Source: Marisa cornuarietis (Eukaryota; Mollusca; Gastropoda; Architaenioglossa; Ampullariidae). Taken from it: a stretch of 64,000 nucleotides of DNA. The position numbers and the translations under genes are program-made. Shown here one piece after another: positions 12,238-24,657 of the stretch. The notes beneath the pieces are model-generated. The model was not told the origin of the DNA. It made no database searches and saw only the letters and a list, made by a program, of their open reading frames with translations. Each line of letters starts with the position of its first letter. Position 1 is the first letter of the stretch. The stretch spans positions 1,561,501 to 1,625,500 of the forward strand of contig SMMW01000019.1 of the NCBI GenBank assembly GCA_004794655.1, in the 5' to 3' direction.

Positions 12238-13129
12238 TATTTTATAAGAGCGGAAACATGTCGATGTAATTATATTTGGTGAACTGCACACACTTTTAGT
12301 ATGTTGACAAGTTTGTGTCCTTGAATATAACGCTGATTTACTGAAAAATATTTTGCCCACTTTGTGTTCTTTGCTGTCGTTAAAAATCATTTTACTCATT
12401 TATAGCCTATTTACCTCTCCCCGTATGTCCCTTAATCATTATAAACCAAATAATATGACAAAAAAAAACCTCTTTCAAATCCAGCAAACACCAGGAAGAT
12501 CAAAAAAAGACATCAGGTAGCTCTTCGAATGGTCGTGGAAATAATAATAATAATAATAACAACAACAACAGTGGAAGGCTGAATTTTTAGTGTGGTGACA
12601 GGACTACAAATGACAGATTATCATTTAAAGACTTTCCGGGAAATTAAACTTTAATATCTCCCTAAGAAATTGAAACTAACCTTGGTGGTGAGGACTAAAA
12701 GCTCCATTACCGGTTTTATCGTCATAAATGAGAAGATCACGTGTGAGTGAGATGTGAATGGTGTGCTTTTTGCTTATCCAACCGTATCAATATCGGTGCT
12801 TCCATGAATTAAGTGATAAATCTTATTTGTGGCTTCGAGAGTCTCCCGGACTCTCAGCCATCTGTGTTCTCATCTTTAAAACAAACCGCTTTTGACTGAA
12901 CGTTTGGGAAATAAATTGTCCAAGAAATGGAAGGAATATTTTTGCAAAGATATTTTAAGATGTGTAAACAACCCTTCAAGAGTTGGTTGGTTGGACTAAA
13001 GGATAGGAAGGTGATTCCGTCTAGTGGGGACTTCGAAGTTTGCGGAGATTGATGAAGGCGAACGAAACTGGAGTACCTCACGATGACACCTGATCCAAGA
13101 TTTACTCATGCACAGCACCGACCATCCAT
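12238..13129. other. Unassigned sequence
   Basis: AT-rich sequence with a short AAT/AAC triplet run at about 12540-12570. Nothing else is recognised. Confidence 0.45.
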
Positions 13130-13202
13130 TACCATCATCATCGTCATCATCATCATCATCATAGTCGTAGTTGTCGTCATCATTGTTGTCGTCGTCATCG
13201 CC
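13130..13202. repeat. Imperfect (ATC/GTC)n triplet tract at a LINE 3' end
   Basis: ATCATCATC mixed with GTCGTC. It directly follows the 3' end of the minus-strand LINE relic, so it may have grown from that element's simple-repeat tail. It generates an Asp-rich shadow frame on the minus strand. Confidence 0.85.
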
Positions 13203-13239
13203 ATGTTCGGTCATCCTTTGAATGGAACTAACTCATCAC

Positions 13240-14125
13240 CAGTTAATCCTACCCTCTGGTACCGATTGTCGGGGGGACCTGGGTAGATGCAGCAGCTGAC
13301 AACGCTCGCCACTCAGCTCAATCTTCAGCGGCAAAGAGCAGATTCCACACACAACGACTATCTTTCCAATCTTTCACGTTCGCCATCCACGTCTTCCTCT
13401 GCCCACCTTGACGTCGACGGCCTCACTCCACGTTGCCCCGGAGGAGACAGTTTGCACTGCTTTACCTTTGTGACACGGGTTTCTTGGTCTCCTACGACCC
13501 CCTGGTCTCATGCTCCATGTAGGAGATTCAGAAGGTTTTTTTTAGGGACCTTGTCTCGAATTCGTGGAGTCGTGTTTTTGTATCAGGATCCACGTCTCGG
13601 AACCACACAGCAGAATTGGGAGGCTACAAGGGACAGGTACAATCTTTACTTGGTGATAAACCTCATGGTGTTGCTGCGCCAGATCCTGTTCAACCTCGTC
13701 TGCCGTGCAGCCGCCATCTTTGAAACGGTGGCGCCTAACTACTTAAAGGTTTTACCTCCTCGAGCTGTAATCTATTCATCGCACAGCCCTTTCATGCTAA
13801 ACAAAAGCTGACCCTTCTTACAAAGAAGTCTGCCATTTGTTTGTTGAGTAGTGATGCTCTTCTTTACCTCTTGGATAGCGCTTCAACGATTCGAACGAAA
13901 CTCTCCTCGATGTTGAATTTTCGCATCACATGCCACAGCCACTCCTGCTAGACTCTGTCAAAAGCCGTTTTAGAGTCGATGAAAGGGCAGTAAAACCGCC
14001 TCTGGTGTTCCAGATGTTTTTAATCAAAATGCGACTGTTTAAAATCTGTTTAAACTGTGCTCCTGCCTGTTCTATCTGCCAGCAGCTCCTCCGCACTGCT
14101 GCTGAAGCCATTTTGGATTACCTTA
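13240..14125 (-). mobile_element. Non-LTR retrotransposon relic, RT fragment with internal deletion
   Basis: Read on the minus strand, the upstream end gives RGRSTV-like and NSRILIKNIWNTRGG text, then FIDSKTAFDRV at about 13960-14000, the conserved RT motif A region (usually F-x-D-F-x-K-A-F-D). Next come WHVMRKFNIEES and IVEAL. The FADD catalytic segment is missing, and the text resumes near the C-terminal NRIWRSNTMRF block. The 3' end (GTAGATGCAGCAGCTGAC in plus orientation) matches the 3' part of the element at 25327-25908, so both belong to one family. Stops and frameshifts throughout mark it as dead. Clade is uncertain; RTE-like is a guess. Confidence 0.8.
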
Positions 14126-14961
14126 AACATCACCTTGTTTGGATGAGCTGATTAGGCTGATGGTTTTGTAGTTTTGACAGTATTTTCTATGCATTAATCA
14201 GTCTCCCAATGAATAGACGCAGTCCTTGTAAAGAAAAAAAACATCAAAAAGTTCCTCCTTATGCTGTAAAACGTACAGTTCTTAAAATATGAAAGCAATA
14301 TGTTTGACAGACGAGAAAGCTCTATTCCTTGTAACGTGAAGGGAACATTTCATAAGATGTGCAGGCAACATTCGCCACAATATAAAAACAATAAGTCGTA
14401 AGATCTGAGAGCAACATTTCTTAAGTAATATTCCCTAAGATTGGAAAGCAGTCTTCCTTCAGCTACTTCCCCAAGCAGCAACTTCTGAAAGGTTCGTTAT
14501 CATTTAAAGCAAAAAACAAAAAACAAAAACCAAAGCGCGGATGACAATCCGGCAGAGGCCAAAGTTTATATAACCCTTGTGTTAGAAAGGCTGCGGTATG
14601 TCAGAAAAAACCCTGGCACAAAGAGAAACGTTTTGCGTCGGAGACAGACTGGATGTTTATCACTGACAGGAAGCTGGGGTGATGCCTGTTGCAGGGAGTG
14701 AAGCTGGCGAAGTGGTGCGAGGGTCAGAGGTCAGGTTAAGACTCGTGTGTCTCTCCCGTGGTTCTGATGACCTTGGATCCCGTCTTCGCCCCTTCTTGCA
14801 ACGGTGAGTGGTTTGCTTGCTTGCTTGCTACACCAGCAGATCTGGCTAATCTTTTTGTCGTCTCTTCTTCGCCAGTTTAATCAAATTACAAGAACGTTCT
14901 TCTAAGGTCTTTCTTTAATGAAAATTATACTATCTGATGTATAGTCATTTATTAAACGAAT

Positions 14962-14963
<2 letters not shown>
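14126..14963. other. Unassigned sequence with a degenerate ~30-bp array (about 14275-14465)
   Basis: Between about 14275 and 14465 a phrase like GCAACATTTCTTAAGAT recurs about six times at roughly 30-bp spacing with many changes. A short GCTT repeat lies at about 14813-14828. No gene is visible. Confidence 0.45.
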
Positions 14964-15045
<82 letters not shown>

Positions 15046-15046
15046 A
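14964..15046. repeat. (GAAA)n microsatellite
   Basis: About 20 clean AAAG units, in reverse-complement orientation to the (CTTT)n tract 2.7 kb upstream. Confidence 0.97.
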
Positions 15047-15690
15047 TATGGAAACACATGAGGAAATAAAACAATTAAACGAAAAAAAAAACGATGAAGA
15101 TAAATATTAGGATGAACTACGACTAACGAGAAGAATTTACACTTCACGGGTTCTTGTAAGATGTTATTCGAAAACAAAATCTGCAGACATCCAAAGATCC
15201 ATCAGGGAAATACCAGTGTTCATTCACAAATCTCTACTTGTTCATGTGATGAAGTATGGAATATGTCTTAATACCTTAGGACTCTAAGAGTTATCACACC
15301 TGTAAGTTACTGGGATGAGGACAATATGTGTAATATCTTTGTCTGTGCCACAATCTGCTGCATGCGTTGATGTTGTCCCTTCTAGGACTCATGTACTCTT
15401 CGCGATTTTGTGAAGTACCGCATTATCTTAAAACCTATTTTATGGTTTACTAAAGAAGACAATAACATTGATATCTCTTTAGTTACGAGGTTGGTAGCTT
15501 AAGCAAGATGAATTTTTTTCATCTCGCGTCCGCCTAAAAAAGACAATAATATTGTAAATTGTTAGACTATTAAGAGAACAAAATATATGACATATACAGA
15601 GAATGGAAACATTAAAGTGTATACAAAGATAGCTTCTATATCTACAAGATGTTGTAGAGTCAGGAAGTAACTATTGTAGATCCTGTTACT
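15047..15690. other. Unassigned AT-rich sequence
   Basis: No feature recognised. It could be the decayed 3' part of the minus-strand retrotransposon relic just above it. Confidence 0.4.
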
Positions 15691-16000
15691 TGGATCTTCC
15701 CCAATAAAATCCGTTTTCAGAGAAAGTTGCATGTGCTGACCATGACTATTTTCAGGCCAGAATTCACTAACATGCTGACACTTCTACAGCAGATGACCAA
15801 TAGTTTCCTGACGCATAAAATAATTAGGAGAGAAATCTTTCTTTGAAATGTAGAAATCTGTTGGTGGAGAATATTTATGCCTAAGTTTTATTTGAAACTA
15901 TTTTGATTGGCAGTCGTCTTAGTAAAAGCAAGCTGATATCAATTTTGAAATATAGTATTCCACGTGATAACCTCTACTCGCAGAAAATCTGACCCGCCCA
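15691..16000 (-). mobile_element. Non-LTR retrotransposon relic, zinc-binding C-terminal segment
   Basis: The minus strand, read through small shifts, gives LRHKYSPPTDFYISKKDF followed by MRQETIGHLL and KCQHVSEFW. The spacing E-T-I-x-H-L-(x)3-C-(x)3-V-(x)2-FW is the hallmark of the zinc-binding region C-terminal to reverse transcriptase in LINEs of the zf-RVT type. The remainder is too decayed to read. It is clearly not from the same family as the 25.3 kb element. Confidence 0.55.
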
Positions 16001-16275
16001 TTGCTAAGTGATCAGATTTATTCCTCTTGAAAATTATTTTTAAAACCTTTTGCTTTCTTTCAGTAGTTTTGCCTTGGGCCCTAACCTGTAATTTAGTTTA
16101 AAACTGTTTAATTGCTTTGATAACGCCTTCAAACAGTAAAATGTTAATCTTTAATTTAGAGAATTTATGCTGAAATTCTTTGTCTGCTAATCACAATTAT
16201 CGTTGAGCAGACGTCTAATTTGTAAAAACTTTCTTGTGGCCAGTTTTTTAAAGTAAATGGTGTGATTCTTCATTG

Positions 16276-16345
16276 CAATGACAATGACAATGACAATGAC
16301 CAACTTTATTTGTCCCATTGGGAAATTTGAATATGGGAATGTGCT
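16276..16345 (-). mobile_element. Retroelement 3' end with (GTCATT)n tail
   Basis: On the minus strand the sequence reads CAAATTTCCCAATGGGACAA then ATAAAGTTGG and four GTCATT units. A terminal AATAAAG followed by a short simple-repeat tail is typical of LINE or LINE-dependent SINE 3' ends. The body, at higher coordinates, is not recognisable. Confidence 0.5.
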
Positions 16346-16471
16346 CGAGTTCAATACTGAATGAAAAAATTGAAAACATGAGAAGGAAAAGGAAGTGGGC
16401 AAGTAACATGTATAGAAACATATATAGAAAAAAAACAAGAAAATCAGGTATGCACCTACGACATCACACAT

Positions 16472-16473
<2 letters not shown>

Positions 16474-16523
<50 letters not shown>
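16474..16523. repeat. (CA)n microsatellite
   Basis: An uninterrupted run of about 25 CA units. Confidence 0.97.
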
Positions 16524-16524
<1 letters not shown>

Positions 16525-17423
16525 ATTGACAGCTAATCTAAAATTGAGCAGCTGGACTGCGGATAGCAGATGCAACACTGTAAAAGAGACATTCAGAATA
16601 AGATTCATCAATTGTTTTGGGCAGACATTTCACATGCAAACAAAAATGTTTCAGTTACATCAAACTGAAAAGAATTATGGATTCTTTTCATTGATGAGGT
16701 AGTAAGCTCACTGCCGAACAATGTCACTTTTCTTTTTCAGATTACAAATGTAAAATAAAGACTTTTTGACTGTGACTGGCTTTGAGACACTGTCCTTAGC
16801 CAGGTTAGTTTTATTGCAGACAAGAAGTAACATGTATTCGTGATTCCTATGCCTCTCTTTCTATCGTAGTTGACAAACATTTCTTGTTTATTTTACTTTA
16901 ATTTCCACGCTTTAAGACAAGGTGGTCTCTTGGTTAAGAATCCGGGTTTGAAAGTTTAACGAAATGAGTGAGTTTTGAAATGGCTTCTTCCAATAATCGG
17001 CCATTATAATTCACATTTACAATGCATTTCAAGTAATGCCAAGTTAGTCTACACAAGTCTCACATTGGGTAGCCCCAACCAATCATCTACAATGAGCTAT
17101 CCTCAGTAAATTTGAAAACAAGTTTTATACGCGTGTTGCTTGTTAATCTCTACAAGTTTTTATCAGATATCATCAGTATACTTAAATTCTCAAAGCTTAT
17201 CCTAATCCAGACTCCTGGCGTTTTGCATGACTATCTTTAGCTGATTTTTTGAACGTTTCACTGCTATCTTCATTTGAGCAAGTTGTCCAGTTTATACTTA
17301 GAAATATTTGTACTAAACTATCTTCGGTGGACGTGTTCACGTAATACGCGACTATTCGCAGTTCCTTCGTGCAAATTGCACGTGGATACGTTTTGTTGAT
17401 ATGTAAAAACCCAAACTGATATT

Positions 17424-17482
<59 letters not shown>

Positions 17483-18345
17483 TACGTGGCTATCCTCAGT
17501 TCATTTAGACAAGTTGCAATCGTGCTCCACAGTCCGCTTCACAAAGCTAAAAAACATTAAGGGTCTCTTCCAGCCTGATGCTGTCTTTTGTTGGTGTACC
17601 TCGCTGACAGACGCATTCCATTAGTACAACACCCACACAACACTGTCTCCACGTAAAATGTTATCAAGACGTGCAACAAAGCAGCTTCAAGGATGAATGT
17701 ATCCGGAAAGTGTCAGGGTGTGAGAAGGCAAACGGCTGATATAGTCGTTCTCCTGTTGTTTTTCTTCGTCATTACTTTAAAGAAGCGAAGAAGGTGGGAC
17801 AGTCTGAATGTCTTTTGTCTTTTGTTAAACACGAGTTACTGCACTAGAATGTGTGCATGCAGGCTGATGCCTTCAGCAAAACTGCTTACAGCACAAGTGC
17901 TTGTCGGGGTGAGGCTAGTGATGAGGCTAGTGGTGAGGCTAGTGGGATTTGACTGGACACCCGAAATAATGGCAAATTCTCTCTCACAGGAGACAATGTG
18001 CGTAAATGCTTCTTTACACCAATATTTTTAATGGGGGATTTAAAATATTTAATGACTTAAGACTAATTTTTCTTTTGGAACATTTGTGATTTATTGTAGC
18101 TGGGGGAAAAACACATTTAGAATGGCGACTTTCTTGTCACATTTGGAGGTGACAGTTTTATCGATAGCGGCCCTGACATTTACTTGTGTTTTCTGTCTTG
18201 GATGCTCGTTCCAAAAATGAGTGAATTGTCAAACAGCTAGATTCCTATTTTGTCCCACGCTATTGCACTCAGACAAAAGTTAGTTCTAATGCAGAAACGT
18301 GACCCCGGGCTGCTCACTACCCTACCACGATGGGGGGGGGGTGTC

Positions 18346-18393
<48 letters not shown>

Positions 18394-19519
18394 GGGAGGG
18401 GGTGGTCGCGCGTGTGTGTGAGGGGGGATTATACTGCATCTAGTAGCACGCTTTCCCTTGCATAAAACGAATAACTGTGTGTCCGTGCGGTTGTCAGTCG
18501 GTACCAGTCAATGATTACAGGAATAGATGAATTTACTAATCTGAAGACGAACGGAGACTGTCGCATTCTGCGCCATAGAAAACATAATTGAAACGTTTGC
18601 TGGCAAATGAAATTGATACAGGTGTTGAAGCAAGACACAGGTGAGAAAAAGAGAGAGGGTGCAAGAACGAGAGAATCAAAGGTCACCAGCGATTGTTCTG
18701 TACCAGCTGCCAGGGACCAGGGACCAGGGCCACTCTCCTAATCATATTAAGCAAACTGACGGCTGGAGAAGATCTGTGCTTGAAGCCAGTAGGTAAACTG
18801 GTCTCTTCTTTGGCCAACGACCAAGTCGCAAAGGTCAGCAACATTTCTTGAGGTCTGGTATGGCGCGTCCTTAGCTCAAAATGTTTACAATCATGGGTTG
18901 TTGACTGCTGTAAACGGTAAAGTTTTTAAACCTGTCTACCTGATCTGCCTTTCTATACTTAAGGAACAGACAGACAGAAAGGTAGTACATCAACCACCCG
19001 GTCCACAAGTAGAACGTGCAAGTTGCATCCATTGAACAATCCATTCATTCTTTAGTGTTTTATTAATCAGAAATTACCTCTCACGTGCGGCATTATGTTT
19101 GCGGTGTTTCCACTGATATACCGAAATCAAGGAATCAAATTTATTATCCAAATGGCATATTCAAATGATATATTTAAATGTCTTGTTGTATAATAAGCCA
19201 CAGACTACAATGTTGTGTAGCCGGACTGAAGACACTAAAAAACTATCCGCTTCCTCACTGGGACTAACATTGTGGTTCTAGCGCCAAAAATCAGTCCGGT
19301 ATCCTCTTTAGGATTCCAGGGAAGAGGACGGAAGTTCCCAGGGAGAATTTTCTGTTAAAATTCTAGCTCTCGTTCGTCGGGTGTGTTATCTAATGTGATA
19401 CCTCGCGTTGTCTTCTTTTTCCATCTGCTACACGTCCGCACTTAGCTGACATTGGAATCCTCAAAAGACCCTGATTTTTCCCAAACAAATTTTCTCCGGT
19501 GTATTGTTCAGGTCCACGG
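16524..19519. other. Unassigned non-coding sequence with microsatellites
   Basis: An (AT)n(GT)n compound tract lies at 17424-17480. A (GT)n(GA)n tract lies at about 18340-18395. A three-fold repeat of GTGAGGCTAGTG-like units lies at about 17908-17945. No gene or transposon protein is recognised. Confidence 0.45.
17424..17480. repeat. (AT)n(GT)n compound microsatellite
   Basis: An alternating AT run passes directly into about 20 GT units. Confidence 0.97.
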
Positions 19520-19529
19520 ATCTTCATGT

Positions 19530-19820
19530 AGGGGAAGTGGATGGCCGAGTGGTTAGAGCGCTGGCGACCGAACTGAGAGCGCGCTGGTTCAATTCCCGAT
19601 AAGCGCAGCATACTTCCCCCAGTCGACCCAGCTGACGGGACTGGGTACCTGACTCCATAGAGGGTTGGGGAAGGTAATGCAACGAGGGAGAGGAGATTGG
19701 CACCACCCTCATGTAAAAGCTGGCCCCGAGAAAAGTGGGGTCTCTAACACCTCACTCCCCAACGACCTGAAAAAGTTATGTGATGACCTTTACCTTTTAC
19801 CCTTTTTTTTTTTTTTACCT
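19530..19820 (+). mobile_element. tRNA-derived SINE, family A, full length with target-site duplication
   Basis: The 5' end is tRNA-like. An A box (TGGCCGAGTGG, 19542-19552) and a B box (GGTTCAATTCC, 19586-19596) sit at pol III promoter spacing. A non-tRNA body follows, with GGGTACCTGACTCCATAG and GGCCCCGAGAAAAGTG. The 3' end is T-rich (poly-T near 19803-19816). It is flanked by a 10-bp direct repeat ATCTTCATGT at 19520-19529 and 19821-19830, a clean target-site duplication that fixes both ends. The intact duplication suggests a fairly recent insertion. Short frames across it are not genes. Confidence 0.93.
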
Positions 19821-19830
19821 ATCTTCATGT

Positions 19831-20074
19831 GTGTTCTGCTGTGTCACAATTACGGACGACACAATTTCTTACACTCTAGTGGTACTCGTTCGTCTCATTC
19901 ACACGACGAGGACACACGTACATCCCGCTAGCATTCGTGCGGACTCATACAGGTAAATAAGTTTAAAGACAGGTTTTATTTACATTATTTACACATACGA
20001 CTTCTATTTCTATTCTAACTAACCTAGCTAGTCTACTAAAACGTAGCACCTAACTCTCTGCGATGAAGGAGGGA
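19831..20074. other. Unassigned sequence
   Basis: No feature recognised. A CAG/GTAAAT donor-like site lies near 19950 without a supporting exon. Confidence 0.4.
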
Positions 20075-20295
20075 AGAAAAAGGGTTTGAGTAACGTGAGC
20101 TGCTTTCTAGCGGGACCATAGCACCTTGCGGCAAAATGGTAATCTCCTGTACTCGGGGTGGATTTTACTTAGAGGGAAGGGTTTGAGTAAGGTGAGTGGC
20201 CTTCCAGCAGGACCATAGCACCTTGCGGCAATGGGTACTTCTCTCGTACTCAGAGAGCTTTTGCTCTTCCAAGCAGGACCAGTCGCCTTTCGGTA
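20075..20295. repeat. Tandem duplication, unit about 100 bp, two copies plus a fragment
   Basis: AGGGTTTGAGTAA and GGACCATAGCACCTTGCGGC appear in copy one (from about 20079) and again in copy two (from about 20179). A third partial copy has AAGCAGGACCAGTCGCCTTT at about 20262. Copies differ by small changes. Confidence 0.8.
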
Positions 20296-20677
20296 GCAGG
20301 TGCAACAACCGACTTTTTATTGCTGTTTATACCAAAATATTTGGGTACTACGTCACCCGCTATGTTGTCTGTCTGTCTCGTGATGCTCCGCTCGCGCGAC
20401 CAAGCATGGGGTGGAATGGGGTGCAGGGTGGAGGGTCAGCAGTATAATCTGTCTTAACGCTCCTCTACAGCTGAATACCTTTGCTCTAACTCATTATTTA
20501 GGAATGTATCTGTAAACACAAGATCTATTTGACCTCATCAGAAATCGTAACAGTACTTTAAACAAAAAAGAGAGACCATTTCGATCTGCATTTGATGATT
20601 TGGGGACATTGTGAATGGCCTCCATAATGTGAAATTCATGTCGTACAGGGCCTGTAACCAGGTCAGGCTTCAGCGAT

Positions 20678-20790
20678 AGTGTAAATAGATTTGTGCACTG
20701 CCAAATAAACTTATTAGTGTCATGATGCTGCAGTAGTGTAAATAGTTTTACGCACTGCCAAATAAACTCATTAGTGTCATGATTCCGCAA
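20678..20790. repeat. 57-bp tandem duplication
   Basis: AGTGTAAATAG, GCACTGCCAAATAAAC and ATTAGTGTCATGAT occur in order at 20678 and again at 20735. It yields the repeated HDTNxFIWQC text of a minus-strand shadow frame. Confidence 0.9.
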
Positions 20791-23700
20791 TTCCGTGAAC
20801 AGTTTTGTCTACTCCCACGTATCTGATTTTAGGAAGTCTTAATAACCGACAATAAGTAAAACAAATAAATATCTTTGATTACGGAAGTATTCATCCGCAG
20901 CAATATAAAAGGGTGCTATGTGGTTTGGGGTTGGGGTTGGGGTTTTTTGTGTTCGACCTTTCTTTAAGTCGGTACTGACGGCATCTAAAAAATGTATTTC
21001 AAAATATATACCACGAACAGGTGTTACTAAATTAAACTCAGTCGGAACATGTGCGCATTCTCTCAACAATAACAACACGATTGTCTTTTTGACTATCCAG
21101 GTCGTCATCCTTTAGCTCCTGGATGAAGAACTTTAGACAGGACAACATCAAGCACATTTCTACGAGTATTAAACTCTCGTCCACGTCAAAAACACATTTG
21201 AAAGGTACACTAAACACATCAAATACATCAACTCCAAGCGTAAGGATGAGGACAATCAGGAAAGGGGCAAAACGCAAATAACATAAATATACACTAAAAC
21301 AAAACCTAGTTCCGGCTAAATTAAACTTTATTAAACTCTCATATTTCCTACAATTAACTAGTAATGGGCATTGTTACACGGCGTGAAAGAGCGAGAACGA
21401 CTTTTTAAACAAATTCAATTTGTATTACCTATACCACATATCAAATAAACCTCTGTCACATAATCACGATTCTTATTCCTCGTCTCTAAGTAATAATACA
21501 AAACGGCTTAACCGCGATTAGGCGACAACAGGAGTAATTCAGAGACCGCGGCGGTACCCGTCTCACAGGTACAACGTTTTACCTGTAAATCCTCGCCTTG
21601 CTGTACCTGTGCTTAGTAAATCCGCTTGTCACTCAAATCTCGAGAATGTTCTGTTGAACACTTAGTACCCGTCTCTGGTAATACAGTCCTTTTCTTCTTA
21701 TTTAAAATAGTATTTAAAATAGTATATAATATGTCAAGTTAGGGTCTGGCACAGACTGGTCTGTGACATTATGTAACTCTACAAAATTTATTCTATTTTG
21801 AAGGCAGCAGTCCCTTCCTTAAAATAGATTTTTACTAGAAACTTTTTTTCAAAATGACTACATCTCAAGCCGTCAGCATGCAACACACCCACAGACATCT
21901 CTGAGTTTCAGTTTACTTCAGTATAATATACTTTAGGACTGAGTTTAAAATAATGAAAACTATGTGTAATGTATCTTTCGCTTCTGTACTCTTAGTACGG
22001 AGGACAGAATGACGCAATACTGTCCCTGCACCCTGCACCCTGGGTACAGTAGCTGAGGTGCACAGTTCGTGTGTACAATGTTCTGCTCTCTGGCTCTCTG
22101 TAAAGCTGGCAGCGATGGATAACGCCTGAAACCCAGGGCGACGCGTTTTCCTCCGCGACTGCTGCTCCTGTTGTTGCTGCTGTTGCTGTGGTGGTTGGGC
22201 AGAGCGCATGCGATTCTTGTAGTGGAGGGCTCGCTTATGAGACATCGACCTGCTGCTTGGAGGGAGGGAGAGAAACTGTGACGCTGAAACGTTCCGTTAC
22301 CAGGCTGACTTTTTTTTTTAAATCTCCCACAACTTGGATTGTGGTGTGGGAGGGCTTCCATCGATCGATCCTGAATCCAGTCCGGGGTAAAATGGCGCGC
22401 AGCGGAGGGCGAGCAGGGGATGGGGAGGGGACGGGGAATGTAAGGGGGCAGAGATGAGGGTGACGGGGGAGTTCAAGCCGGCCAGAGAAGGAAAGAGGAA
22501 TGGAAGGGGCAAAAGGGAATAGTAAAGACAGGAGAAAGCGAACACATGATGATGATGAACAACAAAACAACAGCGTGCGTTAACATGTTTCTAATTTAAG
22601 ATCCTCACAAAAATGTACGAGAGGACACCAAGCGAGAAACAGACAAGGAAAGAAGCGGAGGAGGAGAGGGATAGAATCTATCCAGACATACTGTTATGAG
22701 GCAAGAGAGAAGAACAACCAAACCTCTTACCCAACACTTAAAATAAGAAATCAGCTTTAGCTATTGCGGCGCTTCAAAAAGATTAAAGAAGTGACAGCGT
22801 TTTGTCGACCTAAAAAAATAGTAAATTAGTCTCGGTGATTGCCATGCACCAAAAATAAATAAATTGAATTAGTGTCAGTGATTTTAGCATACTAAAGATA
22901 TATATTTTAATTTCAGGGATTTCAACACACTAAAGGGAGCTAATTTGTCAAAAGAAAGTCATGGAAAGTGAAAACAAGACAACTGGCTCTGAGAGAAACT
23001 GGTTTTACTAAATACATGACATTTTTAGTATGCGTATTTTCGTCAACAAAAAATGGCCAAAATATCCTAAAAATATGGCATCAACAGCCATTGAAAATCA
23101 GCCCCCCCTCCCCATTAATATCGTTCATGAAGACCATACGTTAAAATAATTTCCCCACAGTTCAAAGTTCATTCAACTAGAGTCGCTCCCAGCCGAAACG
23201 CTCTCAGGAAAACTTCCATTTCGAATTTTTGGTAAAACTGTTTTCAGCAGAAAGATCGTGAGCAAAACACACTGACAAAACTGTAAGTATACTAGTTTAT
23301 TACAGTCAAGTCTTAACACACACCCCAACCTTGAATATGACACTAGACTCTGGTGGTGTAATTCACACATCATTGTAATATTATTCATAATAAACTACAT
23401 TTTGATATGTAAAACAGTAGTTGAGCGCGTTTCACGTTGCAAATATCATGCATGTTTCTCCATGAGCACGTGATCTGTACATAAATTAACTTAAATACAC
23501 CTTATCCTTTAAACGACTGCGGACCAAACGTTGCAAAAGAATGATACGCATTTTATTTTGCAAAATTCTTGAGTCCAAAATGATGTCAAATCTTTAAAAA
23601 AAAAATAGTATTTAGCACAAAACACAGTTTCCGCTTTTGACAGTTGCACTATAGTATCCGTGCCTGGAAGAAAAGACTCGATTTGTCTGTCCAGTTAACG

Positions 23701-23860
23701 TATTTAACTCTTCATGGTAATTTGTCTGGTCAGTATTATACCCTTCCTATATTTTGGGCCACGCCGAGTATGTTAGTCAGCCATGAAAAAAGAAAGTATG
23801 GTGTCGTAATTGAGAGATTTTTTAAAAACAACAACAACAACAACAAATTACCACCATAGA
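20791..23860. other. Unassigned non-coding sequence
   Basis: No gene is confidently present. A (GGGGTT)-like run lies near 20930-20945. A CAG/CAA run on the minus strand near 22160-22195 gives a Gln-rich frame (21913-22245, start MSHKRALHYKN), but three overlapping frames are open over the same GC-rich patch, so I do not call it. Purine-rich G runs lie at 22395-22530. Confidence 0.4.
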
Positions 23861-24420
23861 CGACGCCCTGGGCCCAGAGTCGTGAAGTAGAGGTAACTTT
23901 ACCCCAGGGTAAACTAAAGCGTAAAGGGTTACGGGGTCCTCTAGTTTGAAGTACAAGTGCAGACCCAGAGGATCGACTAATAATCTAGAGATCTTCATTT
24001 ATGACAACAGAGGGAGGGTGAACCTCTGGCTCATGATTCTGGCCACTTAAGAGGTGGGGGGTGGGAGCAGAAAGGGGATGTTAAGGAGAAAGGGGATCAG
24101 ATAACGGAGCAGAATCAGAAGAAGCTTGGGACTAAGAAGAGGTTGGAGAGAGCCCCAGACGCCATTGAAACCAATGGAGTAAGACGAGCGAAAATACACA
24201 GTCCAGGCAGATTGCGGACATGAACAAGCAGAACCAAAGAAATTAGGAACAGGAAATCAAAGACAAACATGGAAAGATGTGGAATAATGGGACCGGATAG
24301 AGGATTGGCATTAAAAAGAGGCTAAAATGACAGCGTATAATAGGATGGCACTTACAGGCAAACTCGTCTACCCCCAACGCGCATGACGATGCAGTAATGT
24401 ACGGGATGTAGAAGATCTAA
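23861..24420 (+). mobile_element. Possible LINE 3' relic (low confidence)
   Basis: Near 24265-24385 a plus-strand reading with stops gives TWKDVE, then DRIEDWH, KEAKMTAYNRMALTGKLVY and PQRA. This resembles the end of retrotransposon ORF2 C-termini, where a W-x-D motif and Asp-Arg block precede the stop. The preceding 400 bp are purine-rich and unreadable. It could also be chance. Confidence 0.3.
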
Positions 24421-24601
24421 CATTTCGCTGACAGGCAGCGTCTGCATGGCAAAGAAACGTGTCCGAAAAATATGTAACAAGGAAAGAAAGAATTGTGTGC
24501 ATTTTAATAGCGAGAAAGTTCTATAGCAACGAGCACAAACAGCGCAGCAGAGTCATGGCAACCCAATACCACCAGATCAGCCGCCGCTCAAGCAGCTGCT
24601 G

Positions 24602-24602
<1 letters not shown>

Positions 24603-24656
<54 letters not shown>
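24603..24656. repeat. (TG)27 microsatellite
   Basis: An uninterrupted run of 27 TG units. Confidence 0.98.

Positions 24657-24657
<1 letters not shown>

Noticed and set aside
13083..13286. Val/Ile-rich and Asp-rich frames near 13.1-13.2 kb
   Set aside because: They are translations of the ATC/GTC triplet tract on the two strands.
19530..19605. Possible tRNA gene
   Set aside because: A and B boxes are present, but the sequence continues into a SINE body with a T-rich tail and target-site duplications, so it is a SINE head.
21913..22570. Gln-rich frame on the minus strand with a CAG/CAA run, and two overlapping frames
   Set aside because: Three frames are open over the same GC-rich patch and none shows a domain; the Gln run is a short triplet repeat.
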